From: Anas platyrhynchos
Lineage: Eukaryota > Chordata > Aves > Anseriformes > Anatidae
Assembly: GCF_047663525.1 (NCBI RefSeq)
Contig: NC_092611.1
Location: forward strand, 9,275,001-9,339,000
Direction: 5' to 3'
Length of the DNA: 64,000 bases
The translations under genes and the position numbers were made by a program. Positions 48,801-59,099 of the stretch are shown here, in pieces; position 1 is the stretch's first letter, and the number at the start of each line of letters is the position of its first letter. Under the pieces are notes generated by a model, which was given only the letters and a program-made list of their open reading frames with translations, was not told where the DNA came from and did no database searches.

Positions 48801-49569
48801 TCCTTTTTCTCAAAGTAGAAAATATTTGAAATGCCAAACCACTTGAGGGTGCACACACTTGAAAACTTCATTGGCTGAGATCGTATTTCTTTTCCAAAGA
48901 TTCGGTGTCAGGTTGTCCTGATTTCATTTTAAATTTCTTTAAAAGAACAAGTGTAGGAAAATAAGTGTAAAATATATTTTTATTCAAGACAAATTACTAA
49001 GAGTATGTGTGCTGATGCCTTTAGGTAAGGAGGACATGGTGGTCCCAGACCAAATTTTGATTCTAGTTATACTGATATAAACCACTGAAAATTCAAGGGA
49101 CTTTTTTGCCGTCATTCTGATTTATTGCCGTGTAAAGGATCTAAACTGTTTAACAATCTCTGATTGTCTAGTAACAAAGGCAGAAAGAAAATAAATAATA
49201 ATAATAAAAAAAAGAAAACAAACATCGGAGAGTAAAGTCCAGATTCCTGCTGGGATGAAAAGAGTGAGGCAGGAAAGGGAAAGATGTGAAACCTTAGCTC
49301 AGAATTAGAGCCGTGTTCTTCCTCCTCTCAAACACACCTAAACCTGTTTCAGAGAAATTCAATCACTTGCAAGCAAACCCAGGACCAAAAGAATCGCAGC
49401 AATTGTCCACAGCAAATATCTCAAAGTCACTGCCTTAATGAGGTCGATAATTAAGGGATGAGAAGAGGAAAGTCAAGATGGCAACGGAGGCCAGGCAATA
49501 TCAGGTTTCCTTACCTCGGAGCTGTACCCCAAGGAAGAGCACAGCCCACAGCCAGGTGAGGCCAAACAT
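45805..49569 (-). CDS. MPZL2: MPZL2 (EVA1), myelin protein zero-like 2
   Basis: Exons on the minus strand: 49569-49515, 47470-47304, 46807-46597, 46347-46203, 45865-45805; phases 1,0,1,2; 212 residues (human 215). Signal peptide [17 protein letters not shown], mature start near [16 protein letters not shown] (human VEIYTSRVLEAVNGTD). The V-type Ig domain has [42 protein letters not shown] and [17 protein letters not shown]. The membrane region [20 protein letters not shown] is almost the human sequence. The cytosolic tail passes through RHHRKKQQ and ends in a charged last exon ([13 protein letters not shown]...PLED), comparable to human ...YLEDTD. MPZL2 is a homophilic adhesion protein of epithelia and thymic stroma. 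Read-through of the last donor gives an immediate stop (CTG TAA), so intron retention would yield a shorter tail. Confidence 0.95.
46811..46834. repeat. (GAAA)n tract at MPZL2 exon 3 acceptor
   Basis: AAAAAAGAAAGAAAGAAAGAAA on the plus strand. On the coding minus strand it forms the TTTC-rich polypyrimidine tract immediately before the exon 3 acceptor (TTTTTTGTAG), so length changes could affect splicing. Confidence 0.85.
49187..49219. repeat. AT-rich (AAT)n tract
   Basis: AAATAAATAATAATAATAAAAAAAAG in MPZL2 intron 1; a simple repeat with no other feature attached. Confidence 0.8.
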
Positions 49570-50037
49570 CGGGAAGACAACTCCGTACTCTGGAGGTTGA
49601 GCAGCGCAGGGAAGAGAAGTTTGTTTCAGGCACTCAAGAGCTGGATGAAAGGCAAATTTCTCAAAGCCTTCTCGGGACAGTTGAGCAGATTCCTTTCCCT
49701 CGGTTCGGGCTGCAAGGCAACGTGCGTGCGTCTTCCTGTTTGAGTCACGGACTGGGACTGCTCCCAGCCCATGCAATGAAAGGCAAGGTGTGGCCGGCAG
49801 GTACAGATCACTTGTGCATAAAAAAGGGAGATTTTCAAGGTAAGATTAATTTCTTCTGCCTCCCATATTCCTTTGCTCATTTGTGTTGCAATCATCCCTC
49901 CTCCCAGCTTCCACGTGAAACCACTCCCCTCTTGGGGGAGGTAATTTTGCTCATAAGTTTGCCTTAGGTTATTTACAGGTAGCCTGAAGGAACGAGGGCC
50001 ACTTGTTTGATAAAAACCTGAAAATAGTGTACATATT

Positions 50038-50058
50038 AAAAAAAAAAAAAAAAAAAAA
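50038..50058. repeat. A21 tract
   Basis: A run of about 21 A on the plus strand upstream of MPZL2. No retroposed body is identified next to it. Confidence 0.85.
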
Positions 50059-51090
50059 GCCAAAACAGACTGCCTGTAGCAGTAATTTGGGAATGCATTC
50101 AGGGGGTGGAAGGGTCCTAGTGCAACACAGATACCTATAGTTAAATTGAGGTGATCTTCATCCTGCAGAAGAATGGAGAAACTGCATTAATTATTGTTTG
50201 TGAAATTATTGGAAAAGTCAAAAGACGAGGACATAGGATATGAGCCAAGCCCAGTGACAGCCCAGGCACAGCTGGGGAAGCCCCACTGAGCTTAACAAGC
50301 AGCACAAAGCACCAGAAAAACTCAGTGGGACACAACATCTTTTCCTAGTGGCACATGGATGTTGTGAGAGCGTGAAAGTGAGACGTACATGTGTGTCAGC
50401 AACAGCAGAATGTTTGTGTTAGCAGACCATAAATCATATAACAGCGTTTCACTTGCTACTGGCTGCAGCTGTGTTCGTGTATGACCCTTGGTCTAGTTCC
50501 AAGCAGCCACCCCGGGTGAGGAGCTTTAGTTGTGCCTGGTGCTAACGGCCTCTGCAGGGATGCCAAGGCAGGAAGGGGGAGGATGCCGCTAACACCTGGG
50601 TGTTTTGAAGGGCTCCCTTCAGCTCAGAGTGAGGGCAGTCTTCTCGTGCAGCAATGTGGTCTGCAACTGGGACACACCAAGATGTCAGTGCTGGTCAGAA
50701 CAAGGTTTTGGTGGAAAGAAGACAGCAGCAGGACTCTGAGAATCCCTGCCAATGAGCAGCCGTGCAAACATCTCTCCTCTCGTTTGCTCGTCACATCCTT
50801 GCAGCAGTTTCTGAGTACTGAATCCACTTTTAACTTGTAAATACCAAGCTAAAACTTTGCCAATACTGAAAAACACCGAGGACATCAGCCTCACAAGCTG
50901 CCCACGGAACAGCGCAGGGAATCTTGTCTCTGCTAATAGCTCTGAGGTACCACGTGTCTGTTTTCATTGGAATAATTTGGCCCTGTGTTACCTCTTCATC
51001 ACTGCACCTCCCCAGATTTCCATTCAGTTACCATTCCAAAACATCATTTCCATTTCTTTCACTGCCACTGTAAACATTTATTAGGCTGGG

Positions 51091-51166
51091 TTGTGTTTTT
51101 GTTTTGTTGTTTGTTTGTTTGTTTTGCAGACAGAGGGTATCTCTTTTGCAGACAGAGCGATCTCTT
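51091..51166. repeat. TTTG-rich tract and adjoining 22-bp duplication
   Basis: GTTTTTGTTTTGTTGTTTGT and further TTTG units run into two copies of TTTGCAGACAGAGNNNATCTCTT in direct tandem. The two copies differ by about three bases around the GGGT/CG positions. Confidence 0.8.
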
Positions 51167-53689
51167 TTCAGACTTTCTTTCAGGTGTCTGTGAGAGTGCT
51201 CAGCAGTCAGTTTGCTGGAGCTGAGTTGTTGTGGAAAAAAAGCATCCTTCACACTGAGGGTTAAAAGTTAACCTGGAATGACAAGGTTAAAGGGTTTTGT
51301 GCACAACTGAGCTGATTGTTTTCTGTTTGCTCTGGGAAGCACAAAGGGAACATTCCAAGGTTCCTGTATTGCTGAAAGAGGAGTTTTATGATGACAAAAA
51401 ACTGTGGGAGGAAATGAAGTTATAGAAATGAAAAGAGGTGTGCAAAACACAGTTCTGAAGAGGACAATTGGCAAGAAGAGAATCATTAGGAGAGAAAGGG
51501 AGTCTTCTGTGGCTTAAAATATCAACTTTATGCTTATGGTTTATGCATAAACATAAACTCTGTGTATGTTTCCTGAGTTCTGTCATCTTATTCTGCCCAG
51601 GAGATCTTTATCTTGAGCACTAATTATTGTCTGTCATACAACTCATTATTTTAGCATGTTATGGGTAGACTGACATATCTCAGACGTGGAGCTCACTGTG
51701 TGCACTCCAGGGACGATCAGAGCATGGGCATTACTTCCAATGCATTCAGGTAGGATGTGCTGGAGGGGATTAGCCCTTGCTATGGTTGGTTGTTCTGCAG
51801 AATTTCTTGAATAGCTTGCAGATCTCTAACAGTCCTAGGAGATGTAATTGCTGCTCAGCAACATCAGCTCAGGTCTGAACTTGAAGCATGTTTGCACAGG
51901 CTCTGTTTTTTAACCACTGGATTCTTACTCAGGTGTGAGAGGCTGGTCCAGGCTTTCCAAGCAAGACTTTCCTGATTTGAAAGAAGCTGATCTGTTGGAA
52001 TTGCAGCGGTGTCAGACCAAATGTTTGGGTCTTGATTGGCTCTCCTCAGAGGAGAGAAATTATTCACTGCATATGTAGAAACAGGGAAATGTGATCCTGA
52101 TGATGGCTCCTAGAATTTGTTCTTTGGGGAAATGATGCTGTCAATTCCTCTAGTCTGAAAATTATTTTTTATAGTGGTCCCATGGGGAAAGAAAACATAC
52201 CCAGTGCAGCAGCATCTTCTGAGGATGCTGAGGCTGTCCCATGGAGAGCGCAGAGCTGCAGCAGGCTGCCTCTGGCGGGCTGGCTGTGTGGAGACCATCA
52301 CTCACCAATCTCCTCTACCTGTCAGCTCAAGCAGTTGGCTTTTACTCTGTTTTACTGAGGTGTTAAAAAACGTTTAAAGCTACAACAAGCGATTCCTAGA
52401 GCTGTGTGGTCCCCAGGCTCCATTCCTCCCAAATGTGTCAGAGATAAGCAGTCAGCAGAGACTGAAATAATGAAGTCTAGTCCAAGGAGTGACTTTCACA
52501 CTTGAAAAAGCCAAGTCTCAAGGTAAGGCAATGCAGTGGCATCTGTCTGACAAACTTCTTGCTCTAACTTCAAATACACCCTGCTACCAGGACATTTTAC
52601 TTGCAGTTCATGCTCGGAAGGCAAGGGCACAACAATTTTCAGCATTGGCTAATGCTTTCTAGACAATAAAACAGGATTTTCTCTTTAGATTGTGGGAGGC
52701 AAGTGGAGCTAAGCATACAGCCCTGGTTCTGGGACTTTCCCTCACACATGTTCACAATTGTGTGGTTAGAGCAGCGTTAAACAGCACGGCTCCACAGCTC
52801 CCGTCCTCAGCCTGTCATTTGATTTTGGCTCAGTCCCACTGGTCTGGTTTCGTGTTCATGGCTTTCTTCAGCACAAGATGCCACCAATTACATGCTGATC
52901 ACTGCAGAGCACCCTCAGGCACCCCCAGCTCCGCATGGATCAGTGCATCTGTGTTACAGGTAATCGACTCATCCGGCAGGGCAGTCAGGCTGTAGGAGTT
53001 TCCAGGTTAGCACTTTGGCCTTTTGTTGTGCGTCATTCCTGCAGTCCTCACATCAGCTCCACATCTTTCCCGCAGACTGGGCTGGCACCTCTTAAAATCA
53101 TCTGTCTGCGTAGCAGCAACTTCTTATCCTCAGGCAGCCCATGCAGAGTCCAGCAGGACAAGCATGTTTCTCGCTGCCGCTGCCCTTTGGCCACTGAGCA
53201 ACACCCCCGGCTCTCAGTTAGGACCAATTTGTTTAATGCACAAACTGGGGAGGAGGGTCCCTTCCAGTCTTGCAATCTTTTACTAACCTTCAGCATCTTG
53301 TTTCAGAACGTGCTGAATCCAGCTGTTACAAGAGCGCCGAGTCCCAGGCACCACTAGCAGGAATATAATCATTTTTCGTTTTGAAACAGATAAGTAAAAA
53401 AGTCTGACAGCTAAGGGGAGCTCCTCGATAAATTAAAGTCCCACAGCAGTGTGATTAGCCTGGAAAGGTCCCTGCCCAGCCCCAGGAGGTCCTCGCTGCC
53501 TGAAGCAGAAGTTTGCGAGGAGAAAGCTCCGGCAGAGGCAGGCTGACAGCACTTGGCAGGGGCAGGAGCCCCATCTAGTGGAATCGGGACACTGTGACTC
53601 GGGTCACCGAGCTCGAAGGTAGCCCATGGAAAAACTGAAAGGGGCCGGTGAGAGCGCTTCGTCAGAGTGTGGTGGCAGGGCAGGGAGTG

Positions 53690-53941
53690 ATGACTTTAAA
53701 CTGAAAGAGGATAAATAGGTTAAATTCGATAGTAGGAAGAAATTCTTTATAAGAGTGGTGGGGCACTGGAAGAGGTCACCCAGAGAAACTGTGGCTGCCC
53801 CAGCCCTGAATTGGTCAAGGCCAGGCTGGATGGGGCTCTGAGCAACCTGGTCTCGTTGGAGGCATCCCTGCCCGTGGCCATGGCAGGGGCTGGAACTAGG
53901 TTATCTGTAAGGTCCCTCCCAACCCAAACTCTGATTCTGTT
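53690..53941 (+). mobile_element. CR1 LINE, 3' end fragment
   Basis: About 250 bases match the familiar CR1 3' end of birds. Phrases include AGGAAGAAATTCTTTATAAG, CACTGGAAGAGGTCACCCAG, GGCCAGGCTGGATGGGGCTC, TGAGCAACCTGGTCT, CTGCCCGTGGCCATGGCAGG and GGTCCCTCCCAACCCAAAC. It stops at the typical ATTCTGT end. It is 5' truncated, as nearly all CR1 copies are, and moderately diverged. It lies about 550 bases upstream of the CD3E start codon. Confidence 0.95.
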
Positions 53942-54492
53942 AAACCCTCCGAGGGGACAGGTCGGATGTGTCTGAGCACTGCTGGCCATGCGGTGTTTCT
54001 GGGTGTTGAGCTTCTTGTAGTGTCTCTGGTTCCTTTGCCGATTCCCTCAGTATGTGAAGTTTCTTGCGGTAGTTTGAACTTTGAAAATACTCATGTTGAA
54101 AAGTTGTTATGAATACGGGCTTGTTTATCTCTCCGGCTGCTCCTAAAGCAGTTACAACAGGTCTCCAACTGCGCTGGTGCAGAGCAGCCACCCCTTGCTG
54201 CCAGTGACGTTATAGGAAGACATTTTGAGCCTCCACGCTTCCTGAAGTGGGTTCATTTTATCGTTTGCGTTCTGTCTTTCTTGGCTGCTTGCTGGTTTCG
54301 CTGGAAACAGTGAGTCTCCTCGGCACTGCTCCATTCATTGCCGTACACAATTCTAGGAAAAAATCTTGGGCGTCTTTCTTGTAAGCGAGAACTTGAAACG
54401 CCAACGTGTTCTTTGTTCCTTCACAGCCAGCCCTAGTGATGCCAATCTGATCGGCAATGGTAGAGAAGAGCAAGAGAAGGAGGAACACGAGG

Positions 54493-57400
54493 ATGAGGTT
54501 TGAGCTGTCCTTGCCCTTCCTGGGACTCCTGCTGTGTGTGGGTGAGTAGAGCTGGCCAGAAGTCCACTGGGATCCGAAGGGTGGCTGCCAGGGGTGCAGC
54601 AGAGAAAGCATGGGAGTGTGCGGCTGGTTTTGCAAAGTACATGCATCCACATCTTCTGAAACTGGCAAGTCCAGCTGCTGCTCTCCAGACTGAGTGTTCC
54701 CCTCAGAGAACAGAAAAATGGGAATTCAACCCTCTCAGGCTAGAGGAAGAACCTAAGGTCCCTAAGGAATTTTTGCTTGCTGGCTCGTTCCCTACAACAC
54801 CTGGTCTCCAGAATATATGCAGCAGCGTGGGTGAAGTTAAGAGCTGGAACTTCAGGCATTACTTTCCACAGCAGCGTGAACTATGGGGGGCTGAGTTTGA
54901 TTCTTATTTTATTTCTACTCTTTAGTCATGCATTTTTCTTAAATCATCCTGTGATCAAGGGTGAATAACTTCCATTCTGAGTTCAGATTCACAGTGATAC
55001 CATGGGAGGGGCAGCATTTTCTACATTACCAGTTTCAACTGACCAGCATTTAAAAAGCAGTTTTAAGATAAAATGAGGAGTATCTGTAAAACTATAAAGA
55101 AGCTGGTAACTATGAAAGATAATTTTGCAAGGTAACTAAAAGAAAACTGCTGTAAGACTACCACTACTGTGCCAATGTGCTGCAAATACCAACTGCTATT
55201 CTGTGAGAAAATTGAGAACATTTGGTTTGGCAATGTCCTGTTCTTTTTCACATTTAAATTCATTTTATACAAAGAAAAAAATTACCTGGTGGCCTTCTCT
55301 CCAGCAAAGTCCTGTGCCTGTGTAATTTCAAATCTACAATTTTGTTACAAGTAGCTCCTATTGTAGAGCAGGCATTACCTGGATTGAGGCAACAGCACTA
55401 AACTCTTAAATACACTTCATTCCTTTACCTATTTAGGATCCTTTCTATCTACAACCATGTCTAAAGCAGATCACAAGTCTGATTCAGACCTCCCAAAAAC
55501 TTTTTTATAATTCTCTAGATCCAAACTTCAATGGGGCTACTTGTTTCCTACAAAGAGAGAAAAAAAAACATGTAGGAAAACTACTTTACATACTTAAATT
55601 GAGCATCAGGGTCCATTCTACCAGTGGCATATTCTTGTAGAGCACGGCTGCACTCACTGCAGAAAACAGGCATGATTTTCCAGCACTCCTTGGCCCATGG
55701 TAATAAAGCAAAATTGTAGGGTGTACTCCGTGCAATAAATCTTTTTCTAAACAGGTTCAAAAATCATTCAAATTTCTGTTGTGCGCTACTCTAAGTTAAA
55801 AATGGCTTCCAAAGAAAAATACTTCATTTTAAAACAACATCCTGTCTCAGTTAACATAATGTTTTGTTTAGCACAAATATAAAAAAATTAACATGTCTTT
55901 CAAGCAGCTGAATTCAGAAACAATATCCTTGAAATAGGAAAGGTATATGATATCAGCAGCTAATTTGCTTAACACACGTTTTTCTTTCTTTTATAGGTGG
56001 CACCGCGGCTCAGGACGGTAAGTGTATTTGAGCAGCTTTCTTAACGATTTATTACACTAAAAGGACCAACTATGCCTCACAAGTGGGAACTCTTAGTCAA
56101 ATGGAAGTGTTTGAATTCTACAAATATTGTAGGATAGGAGAAAAATCCCCATCCATCGGCTGTCGTGAATTGTCCCTAATCATTGTTAGTGATCTTGAAG
56201 TAGGGTTGGGCATTTTCAGAGAGCGGCAAGCAATGGGATAACAGTGGGCTGATTTGCCAACACTTACTTTTTGTTTCCTTGCAGTTGCTGATGAAGAACT
56301 GACGGGTAAGTGTATTTTACTGTCATTCTTCATTATATGGTATGATATAAAAGCTGTAGATGCCTCATGGGCAAGGACTAGAGATATTTGAATTCAAGCA
56401 GTACGCTGGGAGGGAAACGGTTCCTGTGTCTTAGTTGCTACTGCCATCACTGCTCAGAGAAATCTGCTATAATGAGTTGCCCCTAGTTGCTGTTAGTGGT
56501 TCTCAAGCAGGGTTGGATATTTGCTGGGACCAGCAAACACATGGATAAACAAAACTATCAGTGGTGTGTGGACAGACTCCAACATAAAGCTGAACATTCT
56601 GTGATGGTATTTTGATACTGCCTGGTATTGCAAAGAGATGAGTGTGAAAACTAAAAGTAAATGTGCATGCAGAAAATGCATACATAGGGAATTTACATGG
56701 TTCAGTAAAATCAAGGAATGAGCGGAGAAAACTGTTGTGGTGGAATCAAGGGTGGGCAGGGACGCTTGCCAGAAGCTCTTTGTAATGATGATTTCCCTTC
56801 TTGTTGGCCCAGCTTCCCCTGAAGAACTCCAGGTGGAAATTTCTGGAACCACGGTGAAAGTCAGATGTTCCTTGTCTGAGACAGTACAATGGAAACCATA
56901 CAGTCCAGACACTGAAGACACTACCTTCATTAAAACGAATCATGACAGTTCTCCTCTCAATTTGACTTGTACAGCGGATAATAAGAACATCCACATGTAC
57001 CTGAAGGCCAGAGGTGAGTGAAAAGGCACTTGGTCTGTGAGAATCTACATGGACTAGAGGTAAAGCCTACATCTTTCACTGACATGATAAAAGAGATGAG
57101 GCCTGATTCTCAGTGCTGTGGGGCCGAGTGAATGCTGTTCTGCAGGCGTTCTGCAAGGAGATGCCTTGCTCAGGCCATGCCAAACAGCGGGGTGTAGTGA
57201 AGGTATTGCACACAGCGGTCCCTGAGACCGTGTGCAGATTGAAGTGGAGAGGGGATATAATGGTCTGGGCCTTCCTCCTTCCTTTCTGTTTGCTCTTTAC
57301 TCCTCACTCAAAACCATTAGCTTTTCTGCTCACATTAACAGATAAGTAAGGCCTGGACATAGCGAGCAGAAAGCACTTCACTGACATCTTGGATGTGTAG

Positions 57401-58854
57401 CCTTTCCCTTAGTCCTCTGCTGACAAGACGGGGTACCTGGCTTCTGAGCACCTTTGTCTTTCCTCCTGGCAGTGTGCACCAACTGCATGGAGCTGGATAC
57501 CTTGACTGTGACAGGCATCATCATTGCGGATCTGCTCATCACCTTTGGGTTGCTGATTTTGGTCTACTACTTCAGCAAAGACAAGAAGGGGAGACCGAGC
57601 GCTGGTGCTGGCAGTCGGCCACGAGGTAAGAGCTATTTCGGATATTTCTGCCCTCTGTCACGTCCGCTAAGTGCTAAATGAAGCACTTCGCCTGCTGAGT
57701 GAGAGAATCCTCTGCTCCCCACGAGCCCCCAAGGCCTTGCCAAACTCCGCTCCTGATAGCCACATCTGTTGCTCTGGGCAGCCTTCTGCAGGGGCCAGAT
57801 GTGGCTGCTGTGTTGTGTCAAAGGCTTCCTGCCTATAGGAAACCATTTCCCAGGCTGCTGTGAAGCAGCACTGAGTTCGTGGTGAAGCAATCATGGTACG
57901 ACAGATGCTGGGATAAAAAGATGCAGGGTAGTGACTTCACCACGCTGCCTTTGTGCAGATCAGACGTTGCCATTTTTTTCCCTAGCATCCACAAAGCTGA
58001 TATAAATCTTTCAGTGGGTCTGAATTCCCTGCTGTATGCTCGTTGTGCCTGTTGTGTGTCGGGTTTGACAGAAATGTGATGTGCTCATGCCTATGCAGCT
58101 TGCCAAGCCAGGGGGGTATTGGTCTGGTACCCATTTGTGGAGCTGTAGCCTGGGCCTGTGGTCGCGGGGCTCTCATTTCAAATAGTTCTTGAAGAAGAAA
58201 GGTGGGTTTCCTCCTAAGTGATCAGGCCTCCTGACTGCAGCAAGGGATCTTTAAATGCTTTATGCTCATAGTAAAGCCATACAGCATTACCCATGGTATG
58301 CATTTACGTGGGATCATCTCTGTGAAAGTCCATCGTGCTGTTAAAGGAACCGTCACCAAGGATGACCCCTCTTTGCCTCTGTTGCAGGTCAGAAGACGCA
58401 GCGTCCTCCCCCTGTTCCAAACCCAGACTATGAGGTATGCAGAACCTGCTTTTTTTCCTCCTCTCTTTGTGGGCTGGGGAAGGGTTGCCAGAGCTGGGAC
58501 TCTGTAGCATTTGTGCTTTGTTTCTCCTTTGATGAAGCATCCAGTCCACCTCCAAGTTTTCTGGGGGTGGAGGAAAAAGGTGGTGAGGATGGAGCCCTTT
58601 GTCTTGGTGATGGCACGGGGAGTCAGGAGCAGAGCTGCGGCTTCCTGCAGGCTGCACAGTGCCAAAGCAGCGCTGTCCCTGGTCTCTCTGTTGTGTTTTT
58701 TTTTTTCCTTTCTAAGTATTGTGTCGACTAAGACCTTGGAGTGTTTGAGGGCATGTGAATAAAGATTCCTGAACTAACACCCCTGCTGTTCCCACAGCCC
58801 ATCCGGAAAGGCCAGCGGGAGGTGTACGCAGGCCTGGAATCCAGGGGCTACTGA
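54493..58854 (+). CDS. CD3E: CD3E, T-cell receptor CD3 epsilon chain
   Basis: Exons: 54493-54541, 55997-56017, 56285-56305, 56813-57013, 57473-57625, 58388-58434, 58798-58854; introns phase 1 except the last (phase 0); 182 residues. Signal peptide MRFELSLPFLGLLLCVGGTAAQ; two 21-nt exons encode the acidic N-terminus (GTAAQD, VADEELT). The Ig-like domain has VEISGTTVKVRCS, HDSSPLNLTCTAD and one glycosylation site (NLT). The stalk has the paired CxxC (VCTNCMELD) needed for CD3 dimer assembly. The membrane helix carries the key Asp (GIIIADLLITFG) that pairs with basic residues of the TCR chains. The tail has the NCK-binding proline-rich site (RPPPVPNPDY) overlapping a single ITAM, YEPI...YAGL, phosphorylated by LCK to recruit ZAP-70. 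It is very like chicken CD3E but not identical. Its partner, CD3 gamma/delta, lies 3.7 kb downstream on the other strand. Confidence 0.98.
56018..56563. repeat. Diverged tandem duplication around the CD3E 21-nt exons
   Basis: Intron sequence after the first 21-nt exon (56,018 to about 56,250) is related to that after the second (56,306 to about 56,563). Shared segments in the same order are GTAAGTGTATTT at the donor, ATGCCTCA...ATTTGAATTC, and a longer block (TTGTCCCTAATCATTGTTAG against TTGCCCCTAGTTGCTGTTAG, then GGGTTGG...ATGGATAA-like sequence). The offset is about 290-310 bases, the spacing of the two exons. Confidence 0.75.
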
Positions 58855-59091
58855 AATTCCCGCAGAAGACAGGCTGGGTGGAAAACAGTGCAGAGGAGTG
58901 GAGTGCTTCTGCCCAGCTTGCTACCAGTTCTCTGCAGGCCTGCTGAGGCCCAGGCATTTTGGGGTAAGCCAGGTGGCTGGACGGGACAGGCATCCTGCTG
59001 CCCTGTGCTGCCCCACCCCAAGATGTTCCTTCAGTCTGACATTAGGGATAAGAAACAAATGAGACTATTGGCAAGAGAAGTTTTCCTTCTC

Positions 59092-59097
59092 ATTAAA
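59092..59097 (+). promoter_or_regulatory. Probable CD3E poly(A) signal
   Basis: ATTAAA lies about 240 bases after the CD3E stop, followed by a pyrimidine-rich stretch. Other signals farther on (for example ATTAAA near 59,633 and AATAAA near 60,252) could serve longer forms. Confidence 0.45.
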
Positions 59098-59099
59098 GG

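Larger units (their letters stand above)
49570..54492. other. Space between MPZL2 and CD3E (head to head)
   Basis: About 5 kb separating two divergently transcribed genes, so it should hold both promoters and T-cell control elements of CD3E. It contains an A21 tract (50,038-50,058), a TTTG-rich tract (51,091-51,126), a short 22-base duplication (TTTGCAGACAGAG...ATCTCTT, 51,125-51,166) and a CR1 3' fragment (53,690-53,941). No coding exon is recognised. Confidence 0.5.

Noticed and set aside
51600-53400. Several 60-140 codon frames upstream of CD3E that might be exons
   Set aside because: No match to known families, no coherent splice sites or phase, and codon content like random sequence.
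58220-58760. Open frames on both strands around the CD3E last introns
   Set aside because: They lie across CD3E exon 6 and its flanking introns and match no protein; the CD3E splice pattern explains the coding signal.
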